Positions 1-8,334 of a DNA stretch of 64,000 nucleotides are shown here, piece after piece (positions within the stretch are counted from its first letter, which is position 1; every line of letters starts with the position of its first letter). The notes under the pieces are model-generated. The model was not told the DNA's origin and made no database searches. It saw only the letters and a program-made list of their open reading frames with translations. Origin of the DNA: Deltaproteobacteria bacterium (GTDB lineage Bacteria > Myxococcota_A > Polyangia > Haliangiales > JADYYK01); assembly GCA_020853705.1 (NCBI GenBank), contig JADYYK010000084.1:43602-107601 (forward strand), written 5' to 3'. The translations under genes and the position numbers were made by a program.

Positions 1-2
1 GC

Positions 3-905
3 AGCCTGACCGACCCGGAGGCGCTGGCGCGCAGCGCCGAGGTCGTGGTGCTGCTGCACGGGCTGTCGGCCTCGCGCGAGGTGTGGCGCCACATGGCCCC
101 GGTGCTGTGCCGCGGCAACTCGCTGACGCTGGTGCTGGCGCCCGACATCCACGGCTTCGGCGAGTCGCGCTTCGTGGGCATACCCACGCTGGAGCAGGCC
201 TCGCTGCCGGCCATCGCGCGCGCGATCCAGGCGCTGCGGCGCCTGCTGCGCCTGAGCGCGCTGCCCACCGTGCTGGTCGGCCACTCGATGGCCGGCATCG
301 CCCTGCTGGCGCTGGCGGACCATGACTACGAGGCCAAGGTCGCGCGGGTGGCGCTGAACCCCATCCTGGTTGGCCATGATCCGGCGCTGCGCCCGCGCAT
401 CCGCCGCTTCGCCACCGTGACACGCGCGCTGGGCCGCGTCGGCTTCCTGTATCGCTGGGTGTCGCGCCGCCTGTCGCGCAGCGAGGCCACGGTGCGCGAT
501 CTGGCCCCGGTCGAGCAGGATGCCATGCTGCGCGCGGTGCTGGCGCAGCCACCCGAGGTGCTGGCGCGGGTGCTGGAGGCCTTCGCGGCCGCGCCGCTGA
601 AGATCGGCCGTCAGCAGCGCGCCACCATCGTCGCCGGGGTCGACGACCCCTGGCTGCAGAACGAGGACGCCCTGCTCGGGGCTGCCGCCGACCTCGGGCT
701 GGAGCCGGCGCAGATCCACCGGCTGGCCTCGGGCGGCCACCATCCGCACCTGGAGTCGGTCAGCCACCCGGAGTGGACCGCGCGCAACGTCGACCAGCTG
801 CTGCGCGTGATCGAGTCGATGATCGTGACCGCGCACGAGCCGACCAGCTCGCACCCGGGTCAGCTCGCCGCGACCCCGGGCGACACGCTGACCGCCGACG
901 AATGA
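3..905 (+). CDS. alpha/beta hydrolase (5' end outside window)
   Basis: Partial gene: the frame is open to the left edge, so the first residues are missing. The visible part is a classical alpha/beta-hydrolase fold: an HG oxyanion motif (VVVLLHGLSAS) near the start, the nucleophile elbow GHSMAG around position 275-292, a late acidic residue in GVDDPW and the catalytic His in GGHHPH near 735-750. The substrate cannot be deduced; esterase, lipase or haloperoxidase-like enzymes share these motifs. A Val/Leu-rich start gives no clear signal peptide, but the true N-terminus is not in the window. Its last 46 bases overlap the 3' end of the convergent TauE/SafE gene. Confidence 0.85.
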   Translation, partial: SLTDPEALARSAEVVVLLHGLSASREVWRHMAPVLCRGNSLTLVLAPDIHGFGESRFVGIPTLEQASLPAIARAIQALRRLLRLSALPTVLVGHSMAGIALLALADHDYEAKVARVALNPILVGHDPALRPRIRRFATVTRALGRVGFLYRWVSRRLSRSEATVRDLAPVEQDAMLRAVLAQPPEVLARVLEAFAAAPLKIGRQQRATIVAGVDDPWLQNEDALLGAAADLGLEPAQIHRLASGGHHPHLESVSHPEWTARNVDQLLRVIESMIVTAHEPTSSHPGQLAATPGDTLTADE

Positions 906-1690
906 GCGGGTGAGCTCGCGGATGGGCTGCGCCAGCTGGTGGCGGTCCTGGTCGCGATGGCGAGGCCGACGGTGATCACGAACAGCGCGAAGCCCTGACG
1001 CAGCCTGGCCACCGACAGGTGACGGGCGATGCGCTCGCCGACGAACGCGCCCGCGACCGCGACGCCGGTCAGCGCGGCGATCAGCCCGAGGTCCAGGTGC
1101 CCGTCACCGAGGTGGCCGAGCAGGCCGGCGCTGCTGTTGATGGCGATCACCAGCAGCGAGGTGCCGACCGCCTCGCGCATGTCGAGGCCCGCGAACGCGA
1201 TCAGCGCCGGCACCACCAGGAAGCCGCCGCCGACGCCGAGGAAGCCGGTGATGGCCCCGACCCCCGCGCCGGCCAGCACAGCGTGCAGCCAGCGCGCCTG
1301 GGGCCGGGCCCGGGTGGCCCCCACCAGCCGACGACCCAGCAGCATCCAGCCGCCGGCCACCGTCATCAGCGCCGCGAACAGCATCATCAGCAGGTGGCCC
1401 GAGATGAGGTGTGTGAAGCGCGCGCCCACGAAGGCGGCCGCGACGCCGGCCCCCCCGAAGGCCAGGGCCACGCGACCACGCACGCGACCGTTGCGCCAGT
1501 GCGCCAGGGACGCGGTCAGGCTGGTCGCGCCCACGATCGCCAGCGACATCGGGACCGCGGCGGCGGGCGCCACCCGGGTCACGTAGACCAGCACGGGCAC
1601 CGCGAGGATCGACCCGCCACCCCCGAAAAGCCCGAGGGAGAGGCCGATCAGGCCGCCGAGCAGCAGGGACAGTGTGAGGTTGGCGTCCAT
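860..1690 (-). CDS. TauE/SafE-family membrane permease
   Basis: 276 residues of mostly hydrophobic sequence with about eight predicted membrane spans. The N-terminal half begins with the family-typical Gly-rich segment (GLIGLSLGLFGGGGSILAVPVL) and the second half repeats it (GAITGFLGVGGGFLVVPALI), the internal duplication expected of TauE/SafE (DUF81) permeases. Members are linked to export or uptake of sulfite, sulfoacetate or other small anions; the substrate here is unknown. ATG at 1690 is preceded by a GGGAG ribosome-binding site. It is divergent from the thioredoxin gene (94-base intergenic), and the nearby thioredoxin and DUF302 genes suggest a sulfur or redox role. The 3' end overlaps the hydrolase gene tail to tail. 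Confidence 0.88.
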   Translation of the reverse strand: MDANLTLSLLLGGLIGLSLGLFGGGGSILAVPVLVYVTRVAPAAAVPMSLAIVGATSLTASLAHWRNGRVRGRVALAFGGAGVAAAFVGARFTHLISGHLLMMLFAALMTVAGGWMLLGRRLVGATRARPQARWLHAVLAGAGVGAITGFLGVGGGFLVVPALIAFAGLDMREAVGTSLLVIAINSSAGLLGHLGDGHLDLGLIAALTGVAVAGAFVGERIARHLSVARLRQGFALFVITVGLAIATRTATSWRSPSASSPAHSSAVSVSPGVAAS

Positions 1691-1783
1691 CTCCCGTGAG
1701 AGCCAGGCGCGTGGCGGAGGGTTCGCGTCACACCCGCGAACCCTTTTGCGACGGCGCGTCTCTCACCACCCAAGGAGGCAACG

Positions 1784-2185
1784 ATGGCTACCGTGCAGGT
1801 GAACGAGAACAACTTCGAGGCCACCGTCAAGAAGGGGATCGTGGTGCTGGACTTCTGGGCGGCCTGGTGTGGCCCGTGCCGGATGTTCGCGCCCATCTTC
1901 GAGGCCGCGTCGAAGCGCCACCCCGACGTGGTGTTCGGCAAGATCGACACCGAGGCCCAGCCTGGGCTGGCGGCGGCGTTCCAGATCCAGGCCATTCCCA
2001 CGCTGGTCGTGCTGCGTGACGGCATGGTCTTGACGGCCAAGCCGGGTGCGCTGCCGGCCGCGGCGCTCGACGAGCTCATCGGCAAGGTGCGCGCGCTCGA
2101 CATGGACCAGGTGCGACGTCACCTCGCCGAGCAGGAGCGACGCCAGGCCGGCAAGCAGCCGGCGCGTGCTGGCGGGCAGCGCTGA
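1784..2185 (+). CDS. thioredoxin
   Basis: 133-residue thioredoxin-fold protein. The redox active site WCGPC lies at residues 28-32 and the cis-proline is in AIPTL (Pro72), so a dithiol-disulfide reductase is expected in the cytoplasm; no signal peptide is present. A strong Shine-Dalgarno AAGGAGG sits 7 bases before the ATG, unlike most genes of this window. The C-terminus carries a charged tail of about 25 residues ([17 protein letters not shown]) beyond the usual ~108-residue thioredoxin core. It is followed at 47 bases by the candidate selenoprotein and then by the DUF302 gene, all on the same strand. Confidence 0.95.
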   Translation: MATVQVNENNFEATVKKGIVVLDFWAAWCGPCRMFAPIFEAASKRHPDVVFGKIDTEAQPGLAAAFQIQAIPTLVVLRDGMVLTAKPGALPAAALDELIGKVRALDMDQVRRHLAEQERRQAGKQPARAGGQR

Positions 2186-2232
2186 TTCACCGGCGCCGCG
2201 GACCCTTTCGGCGCAGACTGGCTCTCACGCCC

Positions 2233-2406
2233 ATGGATGGATGGCTCGGTTTGGTCGCGATGGTCGCAGGCTGGTTCGTGCTGCAGCGGTGGCTCTTGCC
2301 CAGGCTCGGCGTCTCGACCTGAGGCATGCCCCCCGTGCGCCGGTCGGCGCACAAACCAGACCAGGTGGAAGGCGACACTCCGCCCGAAGACAAGAGAGGA
2401 TGCTGA
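2233..2406 (+). CDS. putative small membrane selenoprotein (TGA at 2320-2322 read as Sec)
   Basis: Read conventionally this is a 29-residue peptide, one membrane helix followed by LLPRLGVST and a TGA stop. Read through the TGA the frame stays open for 27 more codons and ends at TGA 2404-2406, which overlaps the ATG of the DUF302 gene as TGATG, the same junction used in the AAA operon of this window. Nineteen bases after the first TGA comes a perfect 7-bp hairpin with a GGTC loop, resembling a bacterial SECIS. The predicted 57-residue protein has its single Sec (residue 30) just after the membrane helix and a hydrophilic tail ending in Cys. No clear ribosome-binding site is visible. The thioredoxin next door could be a redox partner. 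If recoding does not occur, only the 29-residue peptide exists. Confidence 0.55.
2335..2352 (+). promoter_or_regulatory. SECIS-like hairpin downstream of in-frame TGA
   Basis: Perfect inverted repeat GTGCGCC-GGTC-GGCGCAC. The loop GGTC begins 20 bases after the TGA at 2320-2322. Established bacterial SECIS elements lie about 16-37 bases from the UGA and need a G near the start of the apical loop; the E. coli fdhF element has an AGGUCU loop. Spacing, stem and loop all fit; function is inferred. Confidence 0.5.
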
Positions 2407-2798
2407 TGGCGACCCCAGGAATCCGCAGAGCGCTGCGCAAGAGCTATGACGAGGCGCTGGTCAGTGTGCCGGAGGCCCTCAAGGCCGAGGGCTTCGGCGT
2501 GCTGACCGAGATCGACATGCAGGCCACCTTGAAGGCCAAGCTCGGCGTCGACTTCCGGCGCTACAAGATCCTGGGCGCGTGCAATCCGCCCTTCGCACAC
2601 CAGGCCCTGCAGGCCGAGCTCGAGGTCGGCCTGATGCTGCCGTGCAACGTGGTGGTCTACGAGGGCGACGACCACCACGCGGTGGTGGTGGCCGTCGATC
2701 CGACCACGACGGTGGCGACCACCGGCAACCCGAAGCTGGTCGCGCTGGCCGAGACCGTGAAGGCCAAGCTGACCGCCGCGCTCGCCCGCCTGGAATAG
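2406..2798 (+). CDS. DUF302 family protein
   Basis: 130 residues. The sequence [17 protein letters not shown]...[12 protein letters not shown] is the hallmark of DUF302 proteins, a small alpha/beta fold seen in heme, sulfur and oxidative-stress contexts whose biochemical role is not settled. ATG at 2406 was preferred over the in-frame ATG at 2400 because GAGAGGA (2394-2400) sits at proper distance and because the start overlaps the TGA that ends the extended upstream frame. No signal peptide or membrane span. The gene is the last of the same-strand set thioredoxin-selenoprotein-DUF302. Confidence 0.85.
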   Translation: MATPGIRRALRKSYDEALVSVPEALKAEGFGVLTEIDMQATLKAKLGVDFRRYKILGACNPPFAHQALQAELEVGLMLPCNVVVYEGDDHHAVVVAVDPTTTVATTGNPKLVALAETVKAKLTAALARLE

Positions 2799-2804
2799 CC
2801 GCCC

Positions 2805-3041
2805 TCAGTTGCTGTCGGGACCACCGCCGACGCCGTCGCTGTCTGCCAGCCGACGGTTGCTCTCGGCGTTTCGGTCGTAGAGGTCGCGCTGCTTGCCCGG
2901 CTTCTCGCGCTCGGCGGCGCGCTCCCACAGGCGGGCGGCCTCGCGATAGGCGCTGACGCGGGCGCTGCTGTCGCCGGCGTCGGCGGCCTTCTGCTCGCAG
3001 GCCTCGGCCTTGGCCACGTGCGGGTTTCGACTGAAGCTCAT
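2805..3041 (-). CDS. small hydrophilic hypothetical protein
   Basis: 78 residues starting MSFSRNPHVAKAEACEQK and ending in a Gly-rich tail. The ATG at 3041 was chosen because GAAAGGAG lies seven bases upstream; longer readings to 3248 would run through the promoter region of the TPR gene. The centre (AYREAARLWERAAEREK) is strongly alpha-helical and Ala/Glu/Arg-rich, like a single TPR-type helix pair. No known family is recognised. It is convergent with the DUF302 gene (6-base gap) and divergent from the TPR lipid-envelope protein. Confidence 0.65.
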   Translation of the reverse strand: MSFSRNPHVAKAEACEQKAADAGDSSARVSAYREAARLWERAAEREKPGKQRDLYDRNAESNRRLADSDGVGGGPDSN

Positions 3042-3144
3042 GCCCGGTTGTACTCCTTTCCTGATCACCAGCGAGCGTCGTCCACAGCTCTGGCCAGGGC
3101 GCCTGGGCGGCGCCCTGCCGAGCATGGCGCAATCTCGCACGCAA

Positions 3145-3205
3145 CGTGGCAAGCTGGATATTCTTCCTGGGTTTCTTGCGAGGGGCTCTACAACCCGTGG
3201 CAAGC
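3145..3205 (+). repeat. two direct copies of CGTGGCAAGC in the divergent intergenic region
   Basis: The 10-base word CGTGGCAAGC occurs at 3145-3154 and again at 3196-3205, in the 227-base region between the divergent small hypothetical and TPR genes. A related TGGCAACACGTGG follows at 3240-3252. Such spaced direct copies could be binding sites of an activator; nothing else supports this. Confidence 0.35.
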
Positions 3206-3268
3206 GTAGGAGGAACTGGCTGGCCGCGCTGGCAGCCCCTGGCAACACGTGGACTATGGAGGTTCGTG

Positions 3269-4036
3269 GTGAGACAGCTTCAACGAGTGGCAGCTCTGTG
3301 CGTCTTCGTCGCCGCCACGCTCGGCACCAGCAGCGCGCGGGCCGACAAGAAGAGCGACGCCGAGGCCAAGGAGCTCTACCAGGAGGGCACCAAGTACTAC
3401 AACCTCGGTGACTTCGCGAAGGCGGTGGAGAACTACAAGAAGGCCTACGAGAAAAAGCCCGACCCGGTCTTCCTCTACAACATCGCGCAGGCCTATCGCC
3501 TGTCGAACGACTTCACGCAGGCGCTGTTCTTCTACAAGAGCTTCCTGCGCAACCTGCCCGACGCGCCCAACCAGGCCGAGGTCGAGCGTCGCATCAGCGA
3601 GATGCAGGAGGCGCTCGACAAGGCCAAGGCGACGGCGAACGCGCCGCCCAATGGACCGGTCGCTCCCGGCGGCAAGCTGCCGACCGATGGTGGCAACACC
3701 AGCACGAACCCGAGCCCTGGGACCAGGACCGGGACGGTCACCGGCACCAGCACGGGCGCCGACACCGACACCGACACCGGGACCGACACCGGGACCAAGG
3801 TGCCGGATCCGGTCGACACCGCCGCGGCGAGCGACGCCGGGCAGGAGAGCGGCACCGTGCCAGCGCCCATGGTCGACAGCGGCGGCGCGGGCAAGAAGCC
3901 GATCTACAAGAAGTGGTGGTTCTGGGCCGGCATCGGCGCCGTCGCCGTGGGCACCGTCGCCATCATCGCGGTCAGCTCGGGCGGTGGTGGTCGCGAGGCG
4001 CCCAGCAGCGACTTTGGCGCCGTCGACGTCTTCTAG
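3269..4036 (+). CDS. secreted TPR-repeat protein with C-terminal membrane span
   Basis: 255 residues. GTG 3269 was chosen over GTG 3266 because GGAGG (3258-3262) is six bases away. Residues 1-25 form a signal peptide ending ARA before DKKSD. Residues ~30-105 hold two to three tetratricopeptide units (AKELYQEGTKYYNLGDFAKAVENYKKAYEKKPDP and the following pair). A low-complexity linker rich in Thr-Asp-Thr-Gly follows, and residues ~214-236 (WWFWAGIGAVAVGTVAIIAV) form a membrane helix followed by a Gly-rich short tail. This layout is common in myxobacterial envelope proteins thought to scaffold protein complexes; no partner is visible here. Confidence 0.85.
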   Translation: MRQLQRVAALCVFVAATLGTSSARADKKSDAEAKELYQEGTKYYNLGDFAKAVENYKKAYEKKPDPVFLYNIAQAYRLSNDFTQALFFYKSFLRNLPDAPNQAEVERRISEMQEALDKAKATANAPPNGPVAPGGKLPTDGGNTSTNPSPGTRTGTVTGTSTGADTDTDTGTDTGTKVPDPVDTAAASDAGQESGTVPAPMVDSGGAGKKPIYKKWWFWAGIGAVAVGTVAIIAVSSGGGGREAPSSDFGAVDVF

Positions 4037-4096
4037 CAGCGATCGCCCTGGCTCTGCTTATCCGGGCCTCGCGCCCGAGGATGGATTGAACGAACC

Positions 4097-7000
4097 ATGA
4101 CCAGACGTCTGTTGGCTCTCTGTGCGCTCGTCTCGCTGGCTGGCTGCGGCGATGGCGGGACCGACGACACCTTCGTCCTCGTCGAGCTGCGCGGCACCAT
4201 CTCGAACCCGCGCACCATCGACATCGATCTGATGTTCAACGGCCAGATGGCCAGCCGCCGCCTCGACAGCGGCGCCGCCATCCAGCTGCCCAAGACGGCG
4301 CTGTTCCGCGTCCTGCATGGCAGCGGCCCCATGATGGTGACGGCCCGCGCCAATGATCCGAACGGCGTCACCTACGCCAGCGCGATGGCCACCGGCGACG
4401 TGGTCGAGAAGTCGACCACGTCCATCGTCGTCGACTTCGGCGGCGGCGGCGACGGCGGCCTGGGCACGCTGGCCATCGACCGCAGCAGCCACGACTTCGG
4501 CATGGTGCTGCTGAACTCCGCCAGCGCCGAGGCGGTCTTCAACGTCACCAACCGCGGCACCGTCGCCACCAGCGCGCTGACCGTGACCCTGACCGGCGCC
4601 GGCGGCCTGGCCGTCAGCAACAACGACTGCAACGGCAAGACCCTGGCCGCGAGCGCCACCTGCCAGGTCGGCGTCACCTTCACTCCCACGGCCAACGGCC
4701 AGGTCATGGGCGCGATCAGCGTCGCGGCCCAAGACGGCAGCGTGATGGCCACGCTGCGCGGCGAGGGCATCACCCCGGGTGCGCTGCTGATCTCGCCGCT
4801 GATGCAGGACTTCGGCGCGGTCACCCTGGGCGGCAACAGCGGCACCCAGACCTTCACCGTGACCAACACCGGCCAGCAGCCCGCCGGCGCCATCAGCACC
4901 GCGCTCGGTGGCAGCGACGCGGCACAGTTCACCGTCACCGCAGATGGCTGCATGGGTCAGGCGCTGGGCGCCAACGCGACCTGCCAGATCACGGTGCGCT
5001 TCAGCCCCAGCTCGGCGGGCGCCAAGACCGCGTCGTTGACCGCGACGGCCAGCCCTGGCGGCACCGCGATCGCGCAGCTCGCGGGCCAGGGTCTCAGCAT
5101 CGGCAACATCACCATCACTCCGACCTCGCGTGACTTCGGCTCGGTGCAGGAGGGCCTGACCGGCACGACCCAGGTCTTCATGCTGCAGAACACCGGCCAG
5201 TCGGCCACTGGCGGCCTGGTCACCGCAGTGACGGGGGCCAACGCCGCCGACTTCTCGGTCGGCAGCGACGGCTGCGCTGGCGTCACCCTGGCCGCCAGCG
5301 ACACCTGCATGGTCAGCATCGGCTTCAGCCCGGCCACCGCGGGCTCGAAGATCGCGACGCTGACCGTGACCGGTAGCCCGGGTGGTGCGGCGGCTGCGCC
5401 GCTGTCGGGCACCGCCCTGGCCAGCGCCCGCCTGGCGCTCAACCCGACCACCAACGACTTCAACTCGGTGGTCACCGGCTCCAGCGTCACCGCGACCTTC
5501 ACCGTGACCAACAGCGGCGGCGTGTCGTCGGGCGTCCCCGGCGTCGCCATCACCGGCGCCGACGCCGCGCAGTTCAGCGTCATGAGCAGCAGCTGCAGCG
5601 CCGCGCTCGGCGCGGGTGGCAGTTGCTCCATCGTGGTCCGCTTCGCACCCACCACCACTGGCGCCAAGAGCGCCTCGCTCGCGGTCAACGCGACCCCGGG
5701 CGGAGTGACCACCGCGCTGCTGGGCGGCACCGGCGTCGCGCCCGGCGCGCTGTCGATCAGCCCGACCTCCCAGAGCTTCGCGGCCATCTTGCAAGGCACC
5801 CAGAGCGCGCCCATCAACTTCACGGTGACCAACACCGGTGGCGCCGCGACCAGCGCGCTGGCCACGCGGGTGCTGCCCACGGGCGCCGAGTTCCGCATCG
5901 TGACCGATGGCTGCAACGGCATGACGCTGGCGCCGGCGGGCACCTGCGTCGTCGGCGTACGCTTCGAGCCGACCTCGGCTGGGCCCAAGAGCGCCACGCT
6001 CGAGGTCAGTGGCACGGTCGGGGGGCTGGCCCCGGCGTCGCTCAGCGGCACCGGCCTGGGGCCGGCCCTGCTGGTGATGTCGCCGACGACGTTCTCGTTC
6101 CCGAGCACCGTGGTGGGCGGCACCAGCCAGCCGCAGAACTTCACCATCAGCAACACGGGTGGCGTCGCCGCGGGCACCACCACGCCGCTGATGACGGCGC
6201 TCGGCGGCGCCGGCATGGCTGACTTCGACATCCTCGGCAACACCTGCTCGGGCACCCTGGCGCCGGGCGCGACCTGCAACGTCAGCGTCGCCTTCAACCC
6301 GGGCAGCGCGGGCAACAAGAGCGCCTCGCTCACGGTCAGCGCCGGCCCCGGCGGCAGCGCCGCGGCCTCGCTCGACGGCGCCGGTCAGACCCCCGCGGTG
6401 CTGACGTTGGCCCCCGCCGCCGGCAGCATGCTGAGCTTCGGCAGCGTGCCCATCAGCGGCAGCCTGACCCAGACCTACGTCGTCGGGAACAGCGGTCAGC
6501 AGGGCTCCAGCGCCATCACCGTCACCCTGACCGGTACCGACTTCGCGCTGCTGACGGGCCTGGGCAGCGACTGTGCCAGCGGCACCACGGTGCTGGCTGG
6601 TGGCGCGACCTGCAACGTCCGCGTGCAGTTCTCGCCGACCGCGGCGGCCACCCGCAACGGCACCCTGAGCGCTGCGGCCACCGTGGGTGGCGCGCCGTCA
6701 CCGCTCACCCTGACCGGGACTGGCCAGGCCGGCGCCGCCCTCAGCGGCAGCCCCGCCACGCTCGCTTTCGGCCTGGTCGAGGTCGGCGTCAGCAGCAGCA
6801 GCCTGGTCTGGACCATCAGCAACACCGGCGACGTCGCCACCACCGGCACGCTGACGCTGAGCAACAGCAACCCGACCGAGGTCACGGCGACCTCGACCTG
6901 TGGCGCCACCCTGGCCCCGGCGGCCACCTGCGTGGTCAACGTGACGCTGAAGCCGGCGGGCGGCGGCGCGCGCTCCGCGACGCTGAGCATGGCCGCGATG

Positions 7001-8287
7001 GGCGGCAACGGCGGCACCGCCACCGTCGCGGTCAGCGGCACTGGCGGCTATCGCCTCACCGTGGTCAAGCCGGGCAGCGGCACCGGCACGGTGACCAGCA
7101 CGCCGGGGAGCATCAGCTGTGGCACCACCTGCTTCGACGTCTTCGCGCCGGGCACCGTGGTGCTGGTGCGGGCGCGCACGACCAACGGGTCGAACTCGTT
7201 CCTGTCCAGCATGACCGGCCCTGGCTGCGTCAGTCCGGAGCGCGACTGCTCGGTCACCGTGACCGCGACCAGCACGGTGACGGCGACCTTCTCGCCGATG
7301 ACCAACAACCTCATCTTCGTCAGCGACCGCACCTTCGCGACCGACCTCGGCGTCGCCGGCTATGACAGCGAGTGCAACCGCGCGGCCTCCAGCTTGGGCA
7401 TCAATGACAACGCCGGCACCGGCTACATCGCCTGGGTGGGGTCGTCGACCTCGGCGCCGGGGACCCGGCTCGGCGCCACCGCGCGGGGCTGGGTGCGCAT
7501 GGACGGCGAGCCGTTCGCCGACGCCCAGACCGACCTCGTGACCAGCAACCAGGTCTACAACCCGATCACCTTCGACGGCCTCGGCGAGCGCGTGGCCCCC
7601 GAAGAGACCGCGATGACCGGCGTCGATCCCGACGGCGCGGTCAACACCACGCAGAACTGCGGCGATTTCCGTTCGACGACGGGCAACCTGCTCAGCGGCA
7701 TGGTCGGTGGTGGGCCCTTCAACTGGACCGCGGGCTCGGGCTCGGCGTGCACGCCGTCGCGCATCATCTGCATGGGCAAGACCAAGACCACGGCGCTGCC
7801 CACCCCGCGCGGCAGAGGCAAGATGATCTGGATGACCAGCAAGAACTTCGTGATCGGCGGCGGCGTCACGCCCGACGACGCCTGCAACAGCGCTCTGCCC
7901 TCGGGCGTCAGCCGGGCGGTCGCCCTGATCGCCTACACCGGCACGGCGGCGGCCGACCAGCTCGACCGCGCGCAGACCTACGTGCGTCCCGACGGCGTCA
8001 TCGTCGGCACCGGCGACGACATCATGCGCATGACCCACGAGAGCGGGATCTGGCAGTCCAACGACGGCGTGTATCGCCAGATCGGCTTCGGCCGCATCTG
8101 GACCGGCGCCAAGAGCCCGACCACGCGTGGCACCATCAACACCACCTGCGACAACTGGCGCAGCGACCGGCAGGAGGGCTACCAGGGCTTCCACGGCATG
8201 ATCGGCCGGACCTTCTTCGACGGCACCCAGCTCACCTGCAGCATCGGCCGCCTCACCGAGGCGGGGCTGTACTGCCTGGAGCCGTGA
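4097..8287 (+). CDS. large lipoprotein with ASH-like (choice-of-anchor D) repeats and DUF1554-like C-terminus
   Basis: 1396 residues. The N-terminus is a lipoprotein signal with lipobox LAGC (Cys16). From about residue 118 to 985 there are eight repeats of ~105 residues, each opening with a variant of P-x-S/T-x-D-F-G-x-V and holding one Cys pair (CxG...ATCxVxVxFxP), typical of ASH/HYDIN-like choice-of-anchor-D beta-sandwich domains. Residues ~985-1070 look like a divergent InlB B-repeat (GSGTGTVTSTPGSISCGTTC). The C-terminal ~320 residues contain two copies of a DUF1554-like module (LIFVSDRTFATDLG... and MIWMTSKNFVIGGG...), related to C-type-lectin-like sheets. A surface adhesion or matrix role is inferred. 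It follows the TPR gene by 60 bases. Confidence 0.85.
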   Translation: MTRRLLALCALVSLAGCGDGGTDDTFVLVELRGTISNPRTIDIDLMFNGQMASRRLDSGAAIQLPKTALFRVLHGSGPMMVTARANDPNGVTYASAMATGDVVEKSTTSIVVDFGGGGDGGLGTLAIDRSSHDFGMVLLNSASAEAVFNVTNRGTVATSALTVTLTGAGGLAVSNNDCNGKTLAASATCQVGVTFTPTANGQVMGAISVAAQDGSVMATLRGEGITPGALLISPLMQDFGAVTLGGNSGTQTFTVTNTGQQPAGAISTALGGSDAAQFTVTADGCMGQALGANATCQITVRFSPSSAGAKTASLTATASPGGTAIAQLAGQGLSIGNITITPTSRDFGSVQEGLTGTTQVFMLQNTGQSATGGLVTAVTGANAADFSVGSDGCAGVTLAASDTCMVSIGFSPATAGSKIATLTVTGSPGGAAAAPLSGTALASARLALNPTTNDFNSVVTGSSVTATFTVTNSGGVSSGVPGVAITGADAAQFSVMSSSCSAALGAGGSCSIVVRFAPTTTGAKSASLAVNATPGGVTTALLGGTGVAPGALSISPTSQSFAAILQGTQSAPINFTVTNTGGAATSALATRVLPTGAEFRIVTDGCNGMTLAPAGTCVVGVRFEPTSAGPKSATLEVSGTVGGLAPASLSGTGLGPALLVMSPTTFSFPSTVVGGTSQPQNFTISNTGGVAAGTTTPLMTALGGAGMADFDILGNTCSGTLAPGATCNVSVAFNPGSAGNKSASLTVSAGPGGSAAASLDGAGQTPAVLTLAPAAGSMLSFGSVPISGSLTQTYVVGNSGQQGSSAITVTLTGTDFALLTGLGSDCASGTTVLAGGATCNVRVQFSPTAAATRNGTLSAAATVGGAPSPLTLTGTGQAGAALSGSPATLAFGLVEVGVSSSSLVWTISNTGDVATTGTLTLSNSNPTEVTATSTCGATLAPAATCVVNVTLKPAGGGARSATLSMAAMGGNGGTATVAVSGTGGYRLTVVKPGSGTGTVTSTPGSISCGTTCFDVFAPGTVVLVRARTTNGSNSFLSSMTGPGCVSPERDCSVTVTATSTVTATFSPMTNNLIFVSDRTFATDLGVAGYDSECNRAASSLGINDNAGTGYIAWVGSSTSAPGTRLGATARGWVRMDGEPFADAQTDLVTSNQVYNPITFDGLGERVAPEETAMTGVDPDGAVNTTQNCGDFRSTTGNLLSGMVGGGPFNWTAGSGSACTPSRIICMGKTKTTALPTPRGRGKMIWMTSKNFVIGGGVTPDDACNSALPSGVSRAVALIAYTGTAAADQLDRAQTYVRPDGVIVGTGDDIMRMTHESGIWQSNDGVYRQIGFGRIWTGAKSPTTRGTINTTCDNWRSDRQEGYQGFHGMIGRTFFDGTQLTCSIGRLTEAGLYCLEP
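4470..7060 (+). repeat. eight tandem ~315-base repeats coding ASH-like domains
   Basis: Starts of the units can be seen at the codons for SSHDFG, LMQDFG, TSRDFG, TTNDFN, TSQSFA, TTFSFP, GSMLSFG and PATLAFG. The units are diverged at the DNA level, so this is an old duplication and not a recent satellite. Confidence 0.7.
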
Positions 8288-8334
8288 GCGGTCCCCGCAG
8301 GGGCTCGACCGCGGCTGACGGCTGACGGCGCGGG

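Noticed and set aside
3145..3205. TGGCAAGC words as a sigma-54 promoter
   Set aside because: The -12 GC element at the required distance is missing.
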